Shown here piece by piece: positions 51,201 through 60,300 of a stretch of DNA of 64,000 nt. The notes under the pieces are model-generated. The model had not been told where the DNA came from. It made no database searches and was given only the letters and a program-made list of their open reading frames with translations. Made by a program: the position numbers and the translations under genes. Positions within the stretch are counted from its first letter, which is position 1. The number at the start of each line of letters is the position of its first letter. This stretch comes from Piezodorus guildinii (taxonomy: Eukaryota > Arthropoda > Insecta > Hemiptera > Pentatomidae), in assembly GCA_023052935.1 (NCBI GenBank), contig CM041298.1, positions 55,249,813 to 55,313,812 on the forward strand, read 5' to 3'.

Positions 51201-53264
51201 ATTTAGTTATAAGAAAAGAGATATCGTCTGGGGAACGTTAATAGATCTCATATTAATTTGGCAATGACCCAAGACAGACAGTTAGACAGTTTAACCCTAA
51301 AGCATTTTTCCCCCGTTATATCAGTTATGAACCTAGAGAGTTGTTCTGGATAACTATTATTATAAGTTCATTCATAAACGTTCACAATCGCTAGTTGAGA
51401 ATTAAACTTGAAAAGTAACAGTAAAAACATTAGTTAAAAAACACAATAAAAAATTATTTTCTTATGTCTATCACCGCTACATTTACATATCTTATGCTAG
51501 TGTATGGTGACTGTTTTACCAGTCACAATGCACCAAATACCATTAAATGCTGTAATAGCTGTTATTAATTTTTTATATATTCAATTCAATAGTAATTTAC
51601 TTTTTCTTTATCAATAAATTATTAATTCATTTCAGTTTTTATTACAAACTCATTGTTACCACCTCGGAACTTTCAGTGCTGACGTTTCCAGGATCCTGAA
51701 CGAAGGAGGTATTTACATGTACCCAGCTAACCTCACCCATCCCAACGGAAAGGTATCTCAAGGATCAGTGATTTTTTAATGCCCATTGATTTATAAGCAC
51801 TAATATGTTAATTTTCTCAACGGGATACGTTTGGTCGGTCTATGTATCGAATAGGGATTAGCCTGTCCGGCCATAACCAGAAGAATACGAGTTTATTGGT
51901 TGAATTTATAAGTTCGTTGGATTTTTTATTGTAGTGCAAATCGTTATAGTATGTGATATGTAATGTTATAAAATAAATATAGTTTTCTTGGCCATATCTA
52001 GTAATAATGATAGTAATCGGAAACGTCAAAGTAAGCTCTTCAAATTGTTGTGTTTAGTTTCATGAAATTATGTTTTCTATTAAAAAAAAAAAAAAAAAAA
52101 AAAAAAGTTTTTTTTTATTACCGACTTGTAAGGTATTCGGGGACGAAGCACTAATGAATTTTCCAGTTTTGTTCTGTACATTCCAGTATCGAAAGTGCAC
52201 CCCGCAGCGGTTGCTCCACCGAGATCGATTCAAGTGATATAAAGGCACAAATCATTTAAGACTCATAAGTCGCTACTGGTTTAAGAAATTACGGAGTCAA
52301 TAGAAATAGGTTTTGGAATCGTTCAAAGGTATTTAAAATACCTTGGCCACTTATCCCTTTTCGCTGTTCTTCTGAGAGCAACACAGACTGACTGAGGCAA
52401 ACCTGGCCTACCAAATACCATTCTGCAACCCTCCTCTGATCCGGCAGAAATTTACCCATTTCTCAAGCAAATAGAGACGGATGACGAAAATTTAATCTAC
52501 GCAATGTAGAGCGCAGAAAATCTTGGACAACTGCTGAAGACCCGTCTAATGTCTCCCCGTAGGGCGGGCTACATTTAAAAAAGATTTTGCTCTCCATAAG
52601 GTGGATTTTAGCGGCGTATTGTTTTACGTATTGCTTCCACAAAGAGAAACTATTGCTTCGAAGACCTACTGCACGTATTTCACGAAATTGGACCAGGCAC
52701 CGCGCCAGAAATGCCCAAAACTATTCAATTTAATGAATGTTGTATTCCACCATAGTTATCACTGCAAAAGTTATTATAATCTGGCTTGGATTTTTTATTA
52801 CATGAACTGTATTATCCGGACCTTACATCATCGGACTACCACATATTCCGTTCTCTTCAAAATTCTCTTAACGGGAAATCGTTCACTGATCAGAGAGTTG
52901 TGAAAACGTATTTCGATCTAGGACTGAGATTCGAATCAAAGCCTTTGGCATGAGAGACTAGCGCGCTAGCCACACAGCCACGGGCTCCCCATTATTTATC
53001 TATTTATATCATACATTTATCTATACGTTTGGTAATATATATTTATCCGATTCGTTTCTACAGATACGCCTCCTATATGAAGGGAATCCGATGGGATACG
53101 TCTTGAGAGAGGCAGGTGGATTCGCAACTGACGGATATACGTCTATCCTCAACATCGAGCCTCAGGCTGCTCATCAGCAAGTTCCCTTTTTTGGGGGTTC
53201 CATTGAAGATGTAATCAGTATAATGGAGTTAAAAACAATCTACAAAGCCAGGAAACTTAAATGA
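40737..53264 (+). CDS. FBPase-like protein 1 (diverged, probably non-catalytic), complete, 7 exons
   Basis: Exons 40737-40930, 42274-42463, 42566-42672, 43458-43599, 49123-49260, 51636-51752 and 53064-53264 join to a 1,089-nt frame (362 residues plus TGA); animal FBPases have about 340 residues. Collinear family blocks: ETLSSYVLRQ...GEL near residues 24-40, YVACFNVLDGRKN, TIAGYAIFGTCTKLMLA, GEFIVQNSDK with ANEG, FSADVSRILNEGGIYMYPAN, and the active-site signature PNGKIRLLYEGNPMGYV. True FBPase hydrolyses fructose-1,6-bisphosphate. Here the metal motif DPLDGSS reads NVLDGRK, the loop Asp residues before it are gone, and the R-Y substrate pair reads Y-H. The C-terminal metal Glu and substrate Lys remain. 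Catalysis is doubtful; a regulatory or binding role is inference. An alternative acceptor six bases on (exon 2 from 42280) also keeps frame. The frame is intact, so it is not an obvious pseudogene. Confidence 0.92.
41140..41430 (-). repeat. SINE family 2, inverted copy
   Basis: It is the inverse of the copy at 8865-9155, including GGGTTTGAACCCGTGACC (B-box region), GTCCCCTCCGAAGGACGG and CTAATCGGACGATGCTACAG on the plus strand. It lies in intron 1 of FBPase-like gene 1. A further fragment is at 41520-41605. Confidence 0.75.
41990..42115 (-). repeat. Unit with hammerhead-like core
   Basis: Read on the minus strand: CTGAAGA (42085-42079), GGCC (42077-42074), GGCT (42064-42061) and GAAAC (42060-42056). 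An arm resembling GAGAAGGTGGTTGAGGTGCA lies at about 41993-42012, as in the unit at 43723-43850. Confidence 0.6.
42190..42273 (+). promoter_or_regulatory. (TA)n plus T-run splice acceptor of exon 2, FBPase-like gene 1
   Basis: About 55 bp of TA repeat run into about 24 T residues and then TAG. The AG at 42272-42273 is followed six bases later by TTTCAG (AG at 42278-42279). Either AG gives an in-frame exon 2, differing by two residues. The polypyrimidine tract is a pure T run of unusual length. Confidence 0.6.
43723..43850 (-). repeat. Unit with hammerhead-like core and inverted-repeat arm
   Basis: The minus strand reads CTGATGA (43835-43829), GGCC (43827-43824), GGCC (43814-43811), GAAAC (43810-43806), then GTCGGC. 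The left end, 43723-43752, is one arm of a perfect 30-bp inverted repeat whose partner is at 49005-49034. Confidence 0.65.
44219..45109 (+). CDS. LINE ORF1 protein with PHD-like zinc finger and coiled coil
   Basis: The 296-residue protein starts with a cysteine/histidine zinc finger: CPVC near residue 4, CCQC near 22, FHLKC near 28 and CISC near 48, typical of PHD-like fingers in CR1-clade ORF1 proteins. Residues ~60-145 form a heptad-rich coiled coil (EERNRKQDELIERLLAENKN region). A C-terminal region (residues ~150-290) is rich in basic residues and ends with EDGSPVMIINQPDDLEGF, resembling the RNA-binding C-terminal domain of LINE ORF1 proteins. It should bind the element's RNA in a ribonucleoprotein. 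The coding GC content is visibly higher in the second half. Confidence 0.85.
   Translation: MAVCPVCNTSIARDEKSGITCCQCKILFHLKCINITDQSQINKKTYKCISCENKKYSVPISKNMEENITAILVEISKTTDDVKEIKNTMNGQGDIIFENAERLKSMEERNRKQDELIERLLAENKNLKSQIKTMEARMNQVEQAQLSHSIEIRGVPLRTGESTEGVVCSVGAALGVKLKAEDFDLVERKRPKGEDPRPPSIVVRFVRQAVRDEMIRLRKVKRDFTTRHLNWDSDDRIYISEEMTAGNRRLYWLARQKKAAGKVKYVWFARGRVRCRREDGSPVMIINQPDDLEGFQ
45348..48149 (+). CDS. LINE ORF2: endonuclease and reverse transcriptase
   Basis: The 933-residue ORF begins with an exonuclease-endonuclease-phosphatase domain (residues ~1-225): HVNAQSL, VSETWL with the catalytic Glu, GGGVGLYVHN, GDFNT, and SSHDLIQ near the end. A linker with ARRRFRRTR follows. The reverse transcriptase spans ~430-730: KDYRPISILSNLSKPLERI, FQSGFRPGFSTQSAL, LDFSKAFDSLDH, GVAQGSSISPLLFNCYINDL and HLYADDFQIYL with the YADD catalytic pair. 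The thumb and C-terminal region carry NLGITIDQTLSWKPH and FLVRSSTFWNSLPTLIRHA. I see no RNase H domain, as in CR1-like elements. The start is the first Met (MANVLTSCHVN), 238 bp after the ORF1 stop. The protein nicks target DNA and copies the element RNA there. Confidence 0.93.
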   Translation: MANVLTSCHVNAQSLPAHFDEFLHYFSHNFYHIIAVSETWLKPNIPSSSVSLPDYSFIRHDRIGRTGGGVGLYVHNSLKSCVLDLSSQSDSSHIEFLFVEISCNTQSLLYAVVYRPPLVPFDPSFESILYTFVPLFNNIIICGDFNTNFLTDSKEKLYLDNLFFSLNLFIVPYAPTHHTHHSDTWLDLHIIDSAHNLLSASQLPVPFLSSHDLIQLSYNFQTSAFLPKTLTFRNLNFLTRDIIAPNIETLNWDSLYTCSSIDSMVHILTSNLLSILDIHAPLKTRTFRRRPAPWMSPEIKDLQKRREAARRRFRRTRLTDDYQAYRALRNLTQATIRQAKTNYFHAAFSSTPDSKSKWQLLRKLSLCKSSSSLAFQVSPDELNSYFSSPISDNSSPSSSNFSSIPSFNPHNFYFSDISPTDLLSSLLKSHTNSIGFDGIPVKLLKLCLPEILPILLFIYNFSLQNSVFPTTWKKAIVHPISKTSNPTSPKDYRPISILSNLSKPLERIVQTQLSNFLENSKLLDPFQSGFRPGFSTQSALLKITNDIHTAMDETKLTVLILLDFSKAFDSLDHSILFSKLKSLSFSNSTIRWFQSFLSDRTQAVTIPNHPLSSFRALSAGVAQGSSISPLLFNCYINDLPNSIHHCSHHLYADDFQIYLSFSPSESLVAFANIQEDLDRICAWANLNKLMLNPVKTQAILIGSNSLLRSYTTFPSLTLNDHPITFTSSVKNLGITIDQTLSWKPHIAQISRRTISTLKYFHRSRHLLPLSIRNLLISALVFPHFDYCCLVYGGLPTGLEDRLKRIMNILLRFVLSTPKRSHVTHFYGELKWLLPPIRRQYFLGAYLYQIINSQHPPYIYSLLQFKSSVHSLETRSRHSDLYFPTHRTKTFDRSFLVRSSTFWNSLPTLIRHAASLSSFKSQLFQYLLLSQKDA
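49005..49034 (-). repeat. Right arm of a perfect 30-bp inverted repeat
   Basis: It is the exact reverse complement of 43723-43752, 5.25 kb away. The core on the plus strand is ACCGCACCCCCAACCATC. The pair encloses the intact LINE. A related but diverged arm is seen at about 60022-60045. Confidence 0.85.
49727..50626 (-). mobile_element. Helentron-like element, complete, inverted copy
   Basis: On the minus strand it has the head ATCTGGTGCGTGCAACACACG followed by ACTTTCACTTACCTCC, the TGTGTGTGTGTG tract at 49858-49871 as read on plus, and the 3' hairpin palindrome CTTACTATATATAGTAAG at about 49738-49755. It is the only full copy in this orientation and sits in intron 5 of FBPase-like gene 1. 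Confidence 0.7.
52080..52110. repeat. Poly(A) run
   Basis: About 24 A residues are followed by a T run in intron 6 of FBPase-like gene 1. The origin is unknown; no LINE sequence is recognisable beside it. Confidence 0.6.
52470..52915 (+). mobile_element. Second mariner relic (different subfamily from the Mos1-like copy)
   Basis: Mixed-frame translations give ETDDENLIYAM, SPRRAGYI, LLSIRWIL-like, KRNYCF and then TSSDYHIFRSLQNSLNGKSF followed by VVKTYFD. These are the later parts of a mariner transposase, including the third catalytic Asp of SDYH. Several stops and frameshifts are present, and I could not locate terminal inverted repeats. It lies in intron 6 of FBPase-like gene 1. Confidence 0.65.
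52918..52990 (-). repeat. SINE family 1, head fragment
   Basis: Only the tRNA-like head remains (GAGATTCGAATC, GGCATGAGAGACTAGCGCGC and ACAGCCACGGGCTCCCC on the plus strand). Confidence 0.65.
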
Positions 53265-53293
53265 ATTCAATGGATAAAATGTTTTTAAATATA

Positions 53294-53299
53294 AATAAA
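53294..53299 (+). promoter_or_regulatory. Polyadenylation signal AATAAA, FBPase-like gene 1
   Basis: AATAAA occurs 30 bp after the stop codon. This is the first canonical signal downstream and is the likely one, though the AT-rich context makes chance occurrence possible. Confidence 0.45.
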
Positions 53300-53370
53300 T
53301 TAACAAAGTTTCGGTAATTATTTATAAAGATAATTTTAGAACAATCCATTTTATTCAAAATAAAAAAAAA

Positions 53371-54280
53371 AATCTGGAGCGGGCACACACGACTTTTTAC
53401 TTACCTCGACTGTTAAAATCAATTTAAGAATTATTACATAAACGTAAAGTTTATAAAAACAGTTTTAAGTTAATTTAAATAAAATTTGTATTGTTTTGTT
53501 GGAAATATATATTTTAGATTAACTATATTAAATTGTTACGTATAATAATCAGTAATAAGTTTATGCTTAGTTGGTCACTTAACATTACCTTTCACAACTT
53601 CCTGTATAAGATAACTTTTTCTAAAATCGTACACTCTCAAACGGTAAATTATACTTATAATCACTGTTCTTAATATTTAAAAAACAAAAATTACTTTAAA
53701 AAAATATTTTTGCTCTTTTATCCTTTAGTTGGTCATCCAATTCGTTCAACTTGTATATTAAGCCGTTATTTGTCAATGCTAAAAATATCATATGATTAAT
53801 CTTTTAAGATGTACAAAAATAAAGGTACTTTAGAGGAAGAAAATACAACATTACGCCATTTAAGCCCTGTCAGACTATATCAATCAGAATAAAACCTATA
53901 TCATATAAAAGCCCAATAAAGTTTTCATCAATTTAGTAAGTTTTATCAAAATCGTCAGAGCCGTTTTTGAGTAAATTGTAAAAAGGTGCAAAATGCAATA
54001 GATAAAGTAGGACTTCCGGCAAGCCGATTTTTGTGAAAAAGTTTTTGAAACATCTCGGGCGTATAGTTGTCTCAAATCTGAATTTTCAGTTCCTTACACC
54101 TTTTTAGTTTTCGTGCTGGACATTGTCACACACACAGGCCTTTTTGAGGGACTAAGTCATTTTTGCTTAGGAGACCATAAAACGTATAGTTCCGTTAAAA
54201 ACTGGAATTCGAAAATTTTCACGATCGCAATAGTTTCCCTTACTATATATTTTATATATATATATATAAGTAAAAGTAAT
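53371..54280 (+). mobile_element. Helentron-like element, complete copy
   Basis: The head ATCTGGAGCGGGCACACAC, internal blocks, a short CACACACAGG tract near 54127 and an end with TATATATAAGTAAAAGT are in family order. It occupies nearly the whole interval between the end of FBPase-like gene 1 and the start of gene 2 (54384). Confidence 0.7.
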
Positions 54281-54383
54281 ATTTAAGTGTTAAAGCATTA
54301 AATTGTTGACTCACATGTTACGAATTAAATAGATAACAGTCTAATGATAAATATTTTTTAATGGTCACAACACATAACCAGAC

Positions 54384-57300
54384 ATGGAAGAAGTCTTTTA
54401 TAAGCCACTTCTTTGCCCCAAAGGCTTCATTTTTCCCAAGAAATCACTGCGTTCCACGAAGAAGAAGAATGCAACGCTTACATCTTTCATAAATAAGTTA
54501 TTAGATGACTTCGACGCAATCCGGCTAATCATAGCGATATCGATTGCAGTAAAAACGATATCTGCCACATTGAGAAAGAAGGCAAGTGCAGGCATGTAAG
54601 TACTTCTATATTGTGACCTCACTGGAAACCTGTTCACAGTTTGATAATCTTTTGTAGAATGTATTTTACGAACATCTTCTTCTATGGAAATTCCAATTTA
54701 TTAACTTTAACTTTGTTATCCATCAAGTGACAATAGGGGACATCTGTTAAGTGTTGCCGATACAGTTATTTTTTCGTGATTTCGTTAACATCTTTGGTTG
54801 TATATCGGATATTGGTCATTATCATATGTGAAGAGAATGGGATACCGAGCTGGGGAACAGTCCGCGGGTCGTCCAGTAACATAATAACCGAAGCTGAGAA
54901 CGTAAAGTAATTACCAATTCAATTCTCAGTGCCGGAGAGATGGAGGGTGGGAGGGGGATGGGGCTTTTAAATCTGCCAATAATCCTTGATAGGGAAGTTA
55001 AAAAAAAAGTAGTAATGGTAGTGTATTTTCAGGTAAAATGGCTGATTCATGTAAAAAAATCGCTCAAATTATTGGTTTTGTCATATGTTCATACATGAGG
55101 TATTGAATACAACTTTAATTATTTACATTCAGTAGTAATTGTACACATAATGATAAAATATATCAATTTATTAACCATATTGTTAGATAAATATAATCTA
55201 CTCTACCACAAACGTACCTTTACCCGTCTTATTAACTTTAATTAAAGTCATACTTTAACTAGAATGTTATCATTAGAAGTTTTAAAAAGTAGCATCTCTG
55301 CACTATCTTAACATACTAGTTTAATTCTTTTTAGTCAAGTGGAAGTATAAATTCTTGTTATGTTATAAGACTGAATTCTGACAAACAAAACTTAATTTTT
55401 AAAAAAAATATATATATAAAAATCTGGTACTCACATTCTACAACTTTCATTAAATGCCTATCACACTATTTCAATAAGGATATACCATCTATTGGATTTC
55501 TGTCTCCTATTTCTTCCATTAGTTAAGTATGAAATACTTTCATATTTTATGTTTATAAATTTCTTGTTATAACTACCAATGAGATACATGCGGTAAATAA
55601 TTCCAAATAAACAAAATAAAAAGTATGCAAACAAAATGATCAAAGTTGCGTATTTCAGCCTTCTTAGCCATCTCAAAATCGATTTACCGGAAGTGCTATT
55701 TTATACAATCGATTTTAAACATTATTTATATACAATTTTGTTGAAAACTACTTTTATAATTTTTTGACCCGATTCTCATAGGAGAGTAATGAATCTTTCC
55801 TGACCCTGAAAATAATGTGGGGGCACCAAGTGACGTTAATGTCTTGTGCCTGCTGGATAAATAGCAAAAAGAAAAGGTGTAAGTTTGTACATAAGCATCT
55901 ACACCATGGTAAAATTTCCCCGACGGTTGTTTCACAATTATAATTTCCGAGAATGTACGTAGCAAGAATTATGTAATAAATACAAAGTTAATTGGCAGCA
56001 GTGACGTGCAATTCACTGTTTTTTTACCCCACTGCAATCGCAAGACGGGTTGGCAAACAAAGTTATGATTATTTAATTGTAAGCTTATTTACTGCTTTTT
56101 AAGAGATGCAGTGTGCTTTGGTTTATTTAAATAGTATAGTTGAAATAATTTATTTAATTCAAATCATTAGGTAATAGTTATTAATTATGAATTTTCAGTA
56201 GATATTTAAATGAGCTATGTATATTATTCTTCAATGTTAAAATTAATCGTGTTTAGATAGAAGATAAATAATAATAAACATTGGTTGATGTGGTTTTTTT
56301 TCTTTACCATGAATTTCTTTTCTATTTTTTCCATCACTATAGACCATCCTTTGCTATTTAATAATAATGAAAACAATCTATATGATTTTTGTTATAGGGC
56401 AATTCTAGATTTTGAAAATAATGGTGAAAAACTTTCTGAAGTAGAAGTGTCCAATGAAATTTTTTTGCAAATGATTCAAGACACTGGTGTTGTTTGGCAA
56501 GTGGGCTGTGCAACTAGAACAGAACCTGAAACGGTAATATTCCAATCTTGGTATATTTTTAAGTTATTAAGGTAGCTGAATATTTTAGGAGTACTTTATT
56601 ATAGTATGTAGAATAAAAATTTTATTAAATGTGTTTATGATTATTAAACTCAGGAAATACTTTATTACAAAATAAAAGGTTCTATAGCTTTTTTTAATTA
56701 TCTAGGCCCAACCACTATAATGTACTACATTATAATAAGTTCAAAAAGTAATACAAAAACTTTTGTTTTTGATACTTCGTTACTTTTAAGGATTACTTAA
56801 TTTTATATAGTACATACTTAGGATTATAATCTACGGTATCTTGCAATCTGCTGATGTATTTTAAAACATTAATTATTTCTCCTACAGTTTGATGAATACA
56901 CAGATGCAAAATTCATTGTGAACTTTTCCGCCCAAGAAGGTTCAATGGACACATCCTGCAGTACTTCATCATTTGCAGTTTTTAGGTAACAGTTTGAAAA
57001 TGTCTTAAATTTCTTTACATATCACGTACACAATATTTTGTTAAGCCTGAGCTTGTTAGATCTAGAAGAATGTAATGGCTTATTCTAAATGTACAAAAAT
57101 TCCCGAGTAATTGTCAATTAAAACTATCAGAAGTTCTATTTTAGCTACATTGAATGAAAATATATGCATTTAACACATATAAATTTATCTATCATTTGTC
57201 AACACAATAACGCCCATAACTAGTTGGGCGTTGATAGTCCAGCTTCATAAGTCCTTAAAACAAGCAAAGACTATGAATAAAACTAATAGATGCTAGATGA

Positions 57301-60300
57301 TGATGAGATTTGGATATAATATATCTTGAAATAGTCAGGTAAAAATATAAAAATATCAAGAAAATTATTTTATTTTTTTACATATATAGTGTCAGTGAGA
57401 GGGGTAGCTTAATGGGTTTGGCACTGCTTCTAAACTCCATACCCAGATTGGATGACAGTATAATTCTATACCCCATGACAGTATAATTATTGTTTCTCTT
57501 ATATTAGTCATGAATCTACCCTGTAGTGGCTCACAGTGTCACTATAACTTGGGTATCTAAAATTGGGAGAAAAACCTCTTGGTTGAGCATGATTTCAGCC
57601 AATCAGGTTCTTGTATTGCTGGTGGTCTAGGATGGTAAATTTGTACTTAACAGGTTTTTTTTTTTTACATCTTCAGCCCTTCATTACACTCTTAGGTGAC
57701 CATTTTGATATATGTTGAATAAACAATTATATGCTTTGAAAAAGTTTCATAAATTACTTTAATATTTTCTTATTAATTGTTATTTGATCTCTTTCTGAAC
57801 CTTTGTTTATGTTTACGATTTATTTCTGATTATATATATATTTATTTTTCTAAATAAGAAAGAGGTAAATAAGACATTTATACTATTATTTTTTGTAACC
57901 AACTGAAACTTTTAAAACAGTGATTAATTTGCAGTGAATAAGCTGTATTTGGAGAAACAATTTCGATAAAAAATCTCATGACTTTTCTTAAAATTGTTTT
58001 ATATCTTTTTGTATAGAAAACTTCAAGATTCATCAGTTGCCAACCACACATTGCAGCCCGGGAGAGATATTGTCTTTTCTGGATATGCTGTTTATGGTTC
58101 TGGAACAGTTCTGTATCTTAGCCTTCAGAAAAACAGAGTTGATGGGTTTCTTCTTGATCCGGTATTTCTCATTCAATTTGTTATTCATTACTAACTTTTT
58201 TCAATGATTTTTTTTAATTATCCACCAGCTTATTTTTACTATCAATAATTTTGTGATTGTGAAATAAATCTTAGGTTAGTAAAAGTAGTTTCAGGAAGTT
58301 ATAATGTATTTAGAAGAAATGAATGTCTCTAAAAACCTTATACAATACAATGAGTGAGGATGGCCATGTCAAGTTCAAACAGTAAGTTACGAAATGGTCA
58401 AGACCTATCTGAGCCCTTCAGATTTTTACCTCCTGGAAAAGAAGAAAGAACCCAGAAATCTCAAGCTTGTTCAAGGACAATATTATTATTAAATTCATTA
58501 ATCTGGGAAGCCTCCTATAGGCTGTGTATCTAGAGAAGATGAGCAACGAGATTCCAAAAAAGTTACTAACAGTATCTGAATGGATCTGCACAATAAAACA
58601 AGATTTGGAAAGCTACATAAGATGGATGGGTGCTGTTTCTGTGGACACACCGTTTCTGTTGGAACCTGGGATTAGAGAGATGCAGCAGCAGACCACGCAA
58701 ACTGGTGAAGGCTGTTAGAAGAGGTCCAGGTTCTGTGAAGGGTTTTAGTGGTCAATAGTAATGAAATGAAAAAAAAAAATTATTTTGTGATCAAGTCCCC
58801 TTAGAATAACAAACAATGAACAGAAAGAAATCCTTATGGTCTGGTAACTTAAAAAAAAAAATGTATATAATAAAAATGTGTATATAAAAGAAAAAATATG
58901 TATACATGTAAAGGATCAAATATTCATTATATCTGTAAATCTTTGCAAATTTATACTATATATATATATATATCTATCTTTTACATGGGACGGATGATTG
59001 AGATTCGAGTAGGTAGTGGAAGAGTTGATGTTTAAAGGAAGAGAGAGAGGTGGCTGTACGAATAGAGATGGGCAGCAAATTCCAGAAGGATGAGGAACAA
59101 ACGAGAAACGATTTTTGAAAGGATGCAGTTTTATGTAATAGGGTATAAAAATTGATTGATTGGTGAGGAACTCTATTATGTTGGAAAGTTTTCTCTTTTT
59201 TAAAGTTTGGAATAATTAAGAACCAAGGAAATATTGTCGTCGAACAGAAGGATAGAGCCATTTTAAGATGGTATAATAATCAGAAATATGGTCCCGTCTA
59301 CGGGCTCCGAAAATGAATCTAATATAGCTATTCATAAGTTGTTTTAATTTTATTTTTAGTTCATCAGTTAGTCCCCCGTACACCAGGCAACCGTAGTCAA
59401 AGTATGGGAAGATAATAGAGGAAACAAGTAGCTGACGGGTTTTTATAGGTAAGGAATCACGGAACCTATAGAGCTGTTCGAGTATGGAAATGGATTTTCA
59501 GGATATTTTGGATACATGGTTATTCCAGGACAGGTTTTGGTGAAAGGTAACTCCAAGATTTTTAACCGTTTTCTGGAAAGGAATAGGGATTTTATTGAGA
59601 AAGAGCAACGGGTAGTATGGAAGGTTGGTTTGGAACCGAATCGCTTTAGTTTTACCTAAATTAAGCTGCAGCTTGTTTTTATTTACCCATTGACAGATTT
59701 GATCTATATCATACTGTACCAATGATGTAGTAATGATGATGTTAACGTATTTAGAACTATGTTTAACTATTAAACTTTTGACCTGTATTCAATTATAACC
59801 TCTTTATTATTATTATGTCATGGAGAAGTTTCTTGGTGATACGCTTATCAAGAAAAATACACCAATAAGATAAACTTATTTTATTATAGCCATCTAAGGC
59901 TAAGAAAGACTTAGCTCTTATCTACATCTTAGCCTTGACGAAGAACCACAGTAGAGGTCGAAATGTCGGCACACTATAAAATAAGTTTGTCTCATCAGTG
60001 TGTTTTTCTTGATAACCATACCCTCAACCAACTTCTCTATTATATATCCTTAATGGTTTACAATAACTTCATTATTATGTGTTTACAGGCGGTCAGTGAA
60101 CTTGTTCTTATCAATGAAGACATAAAAATACCATATTGTAGTCCTCTTTACACCATAAATGAAGCAATATCTTTTTATTATTCACAGAAAATACTTGACT
60201 GGTTAGAGGCCAAGAAAAATCCTCCCGTAAGTTACTTTATTTAATAAAATTTTAAGTACTGAAAAAGGGCTGGGTGTTTTGTAAGATTATTTAATGAGCT

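Noticed and set aside
55461..55965. Minus-strand open frames of 71 and 79 residues in intron 1 of FBPase-like gene 2
   Set aside because: No recognisable domain, no matching neighbouring exons, and composition like the surrounding intron.
56343..56397. Earlier acceptor (ACTATAG) for exon 2 of FBPase-like gene 2
   Set aside because: Joining to the phase-2 donor at 54595 gives a stop after a few codons. The acceptor just before 56398 restores frame and the family alignment.
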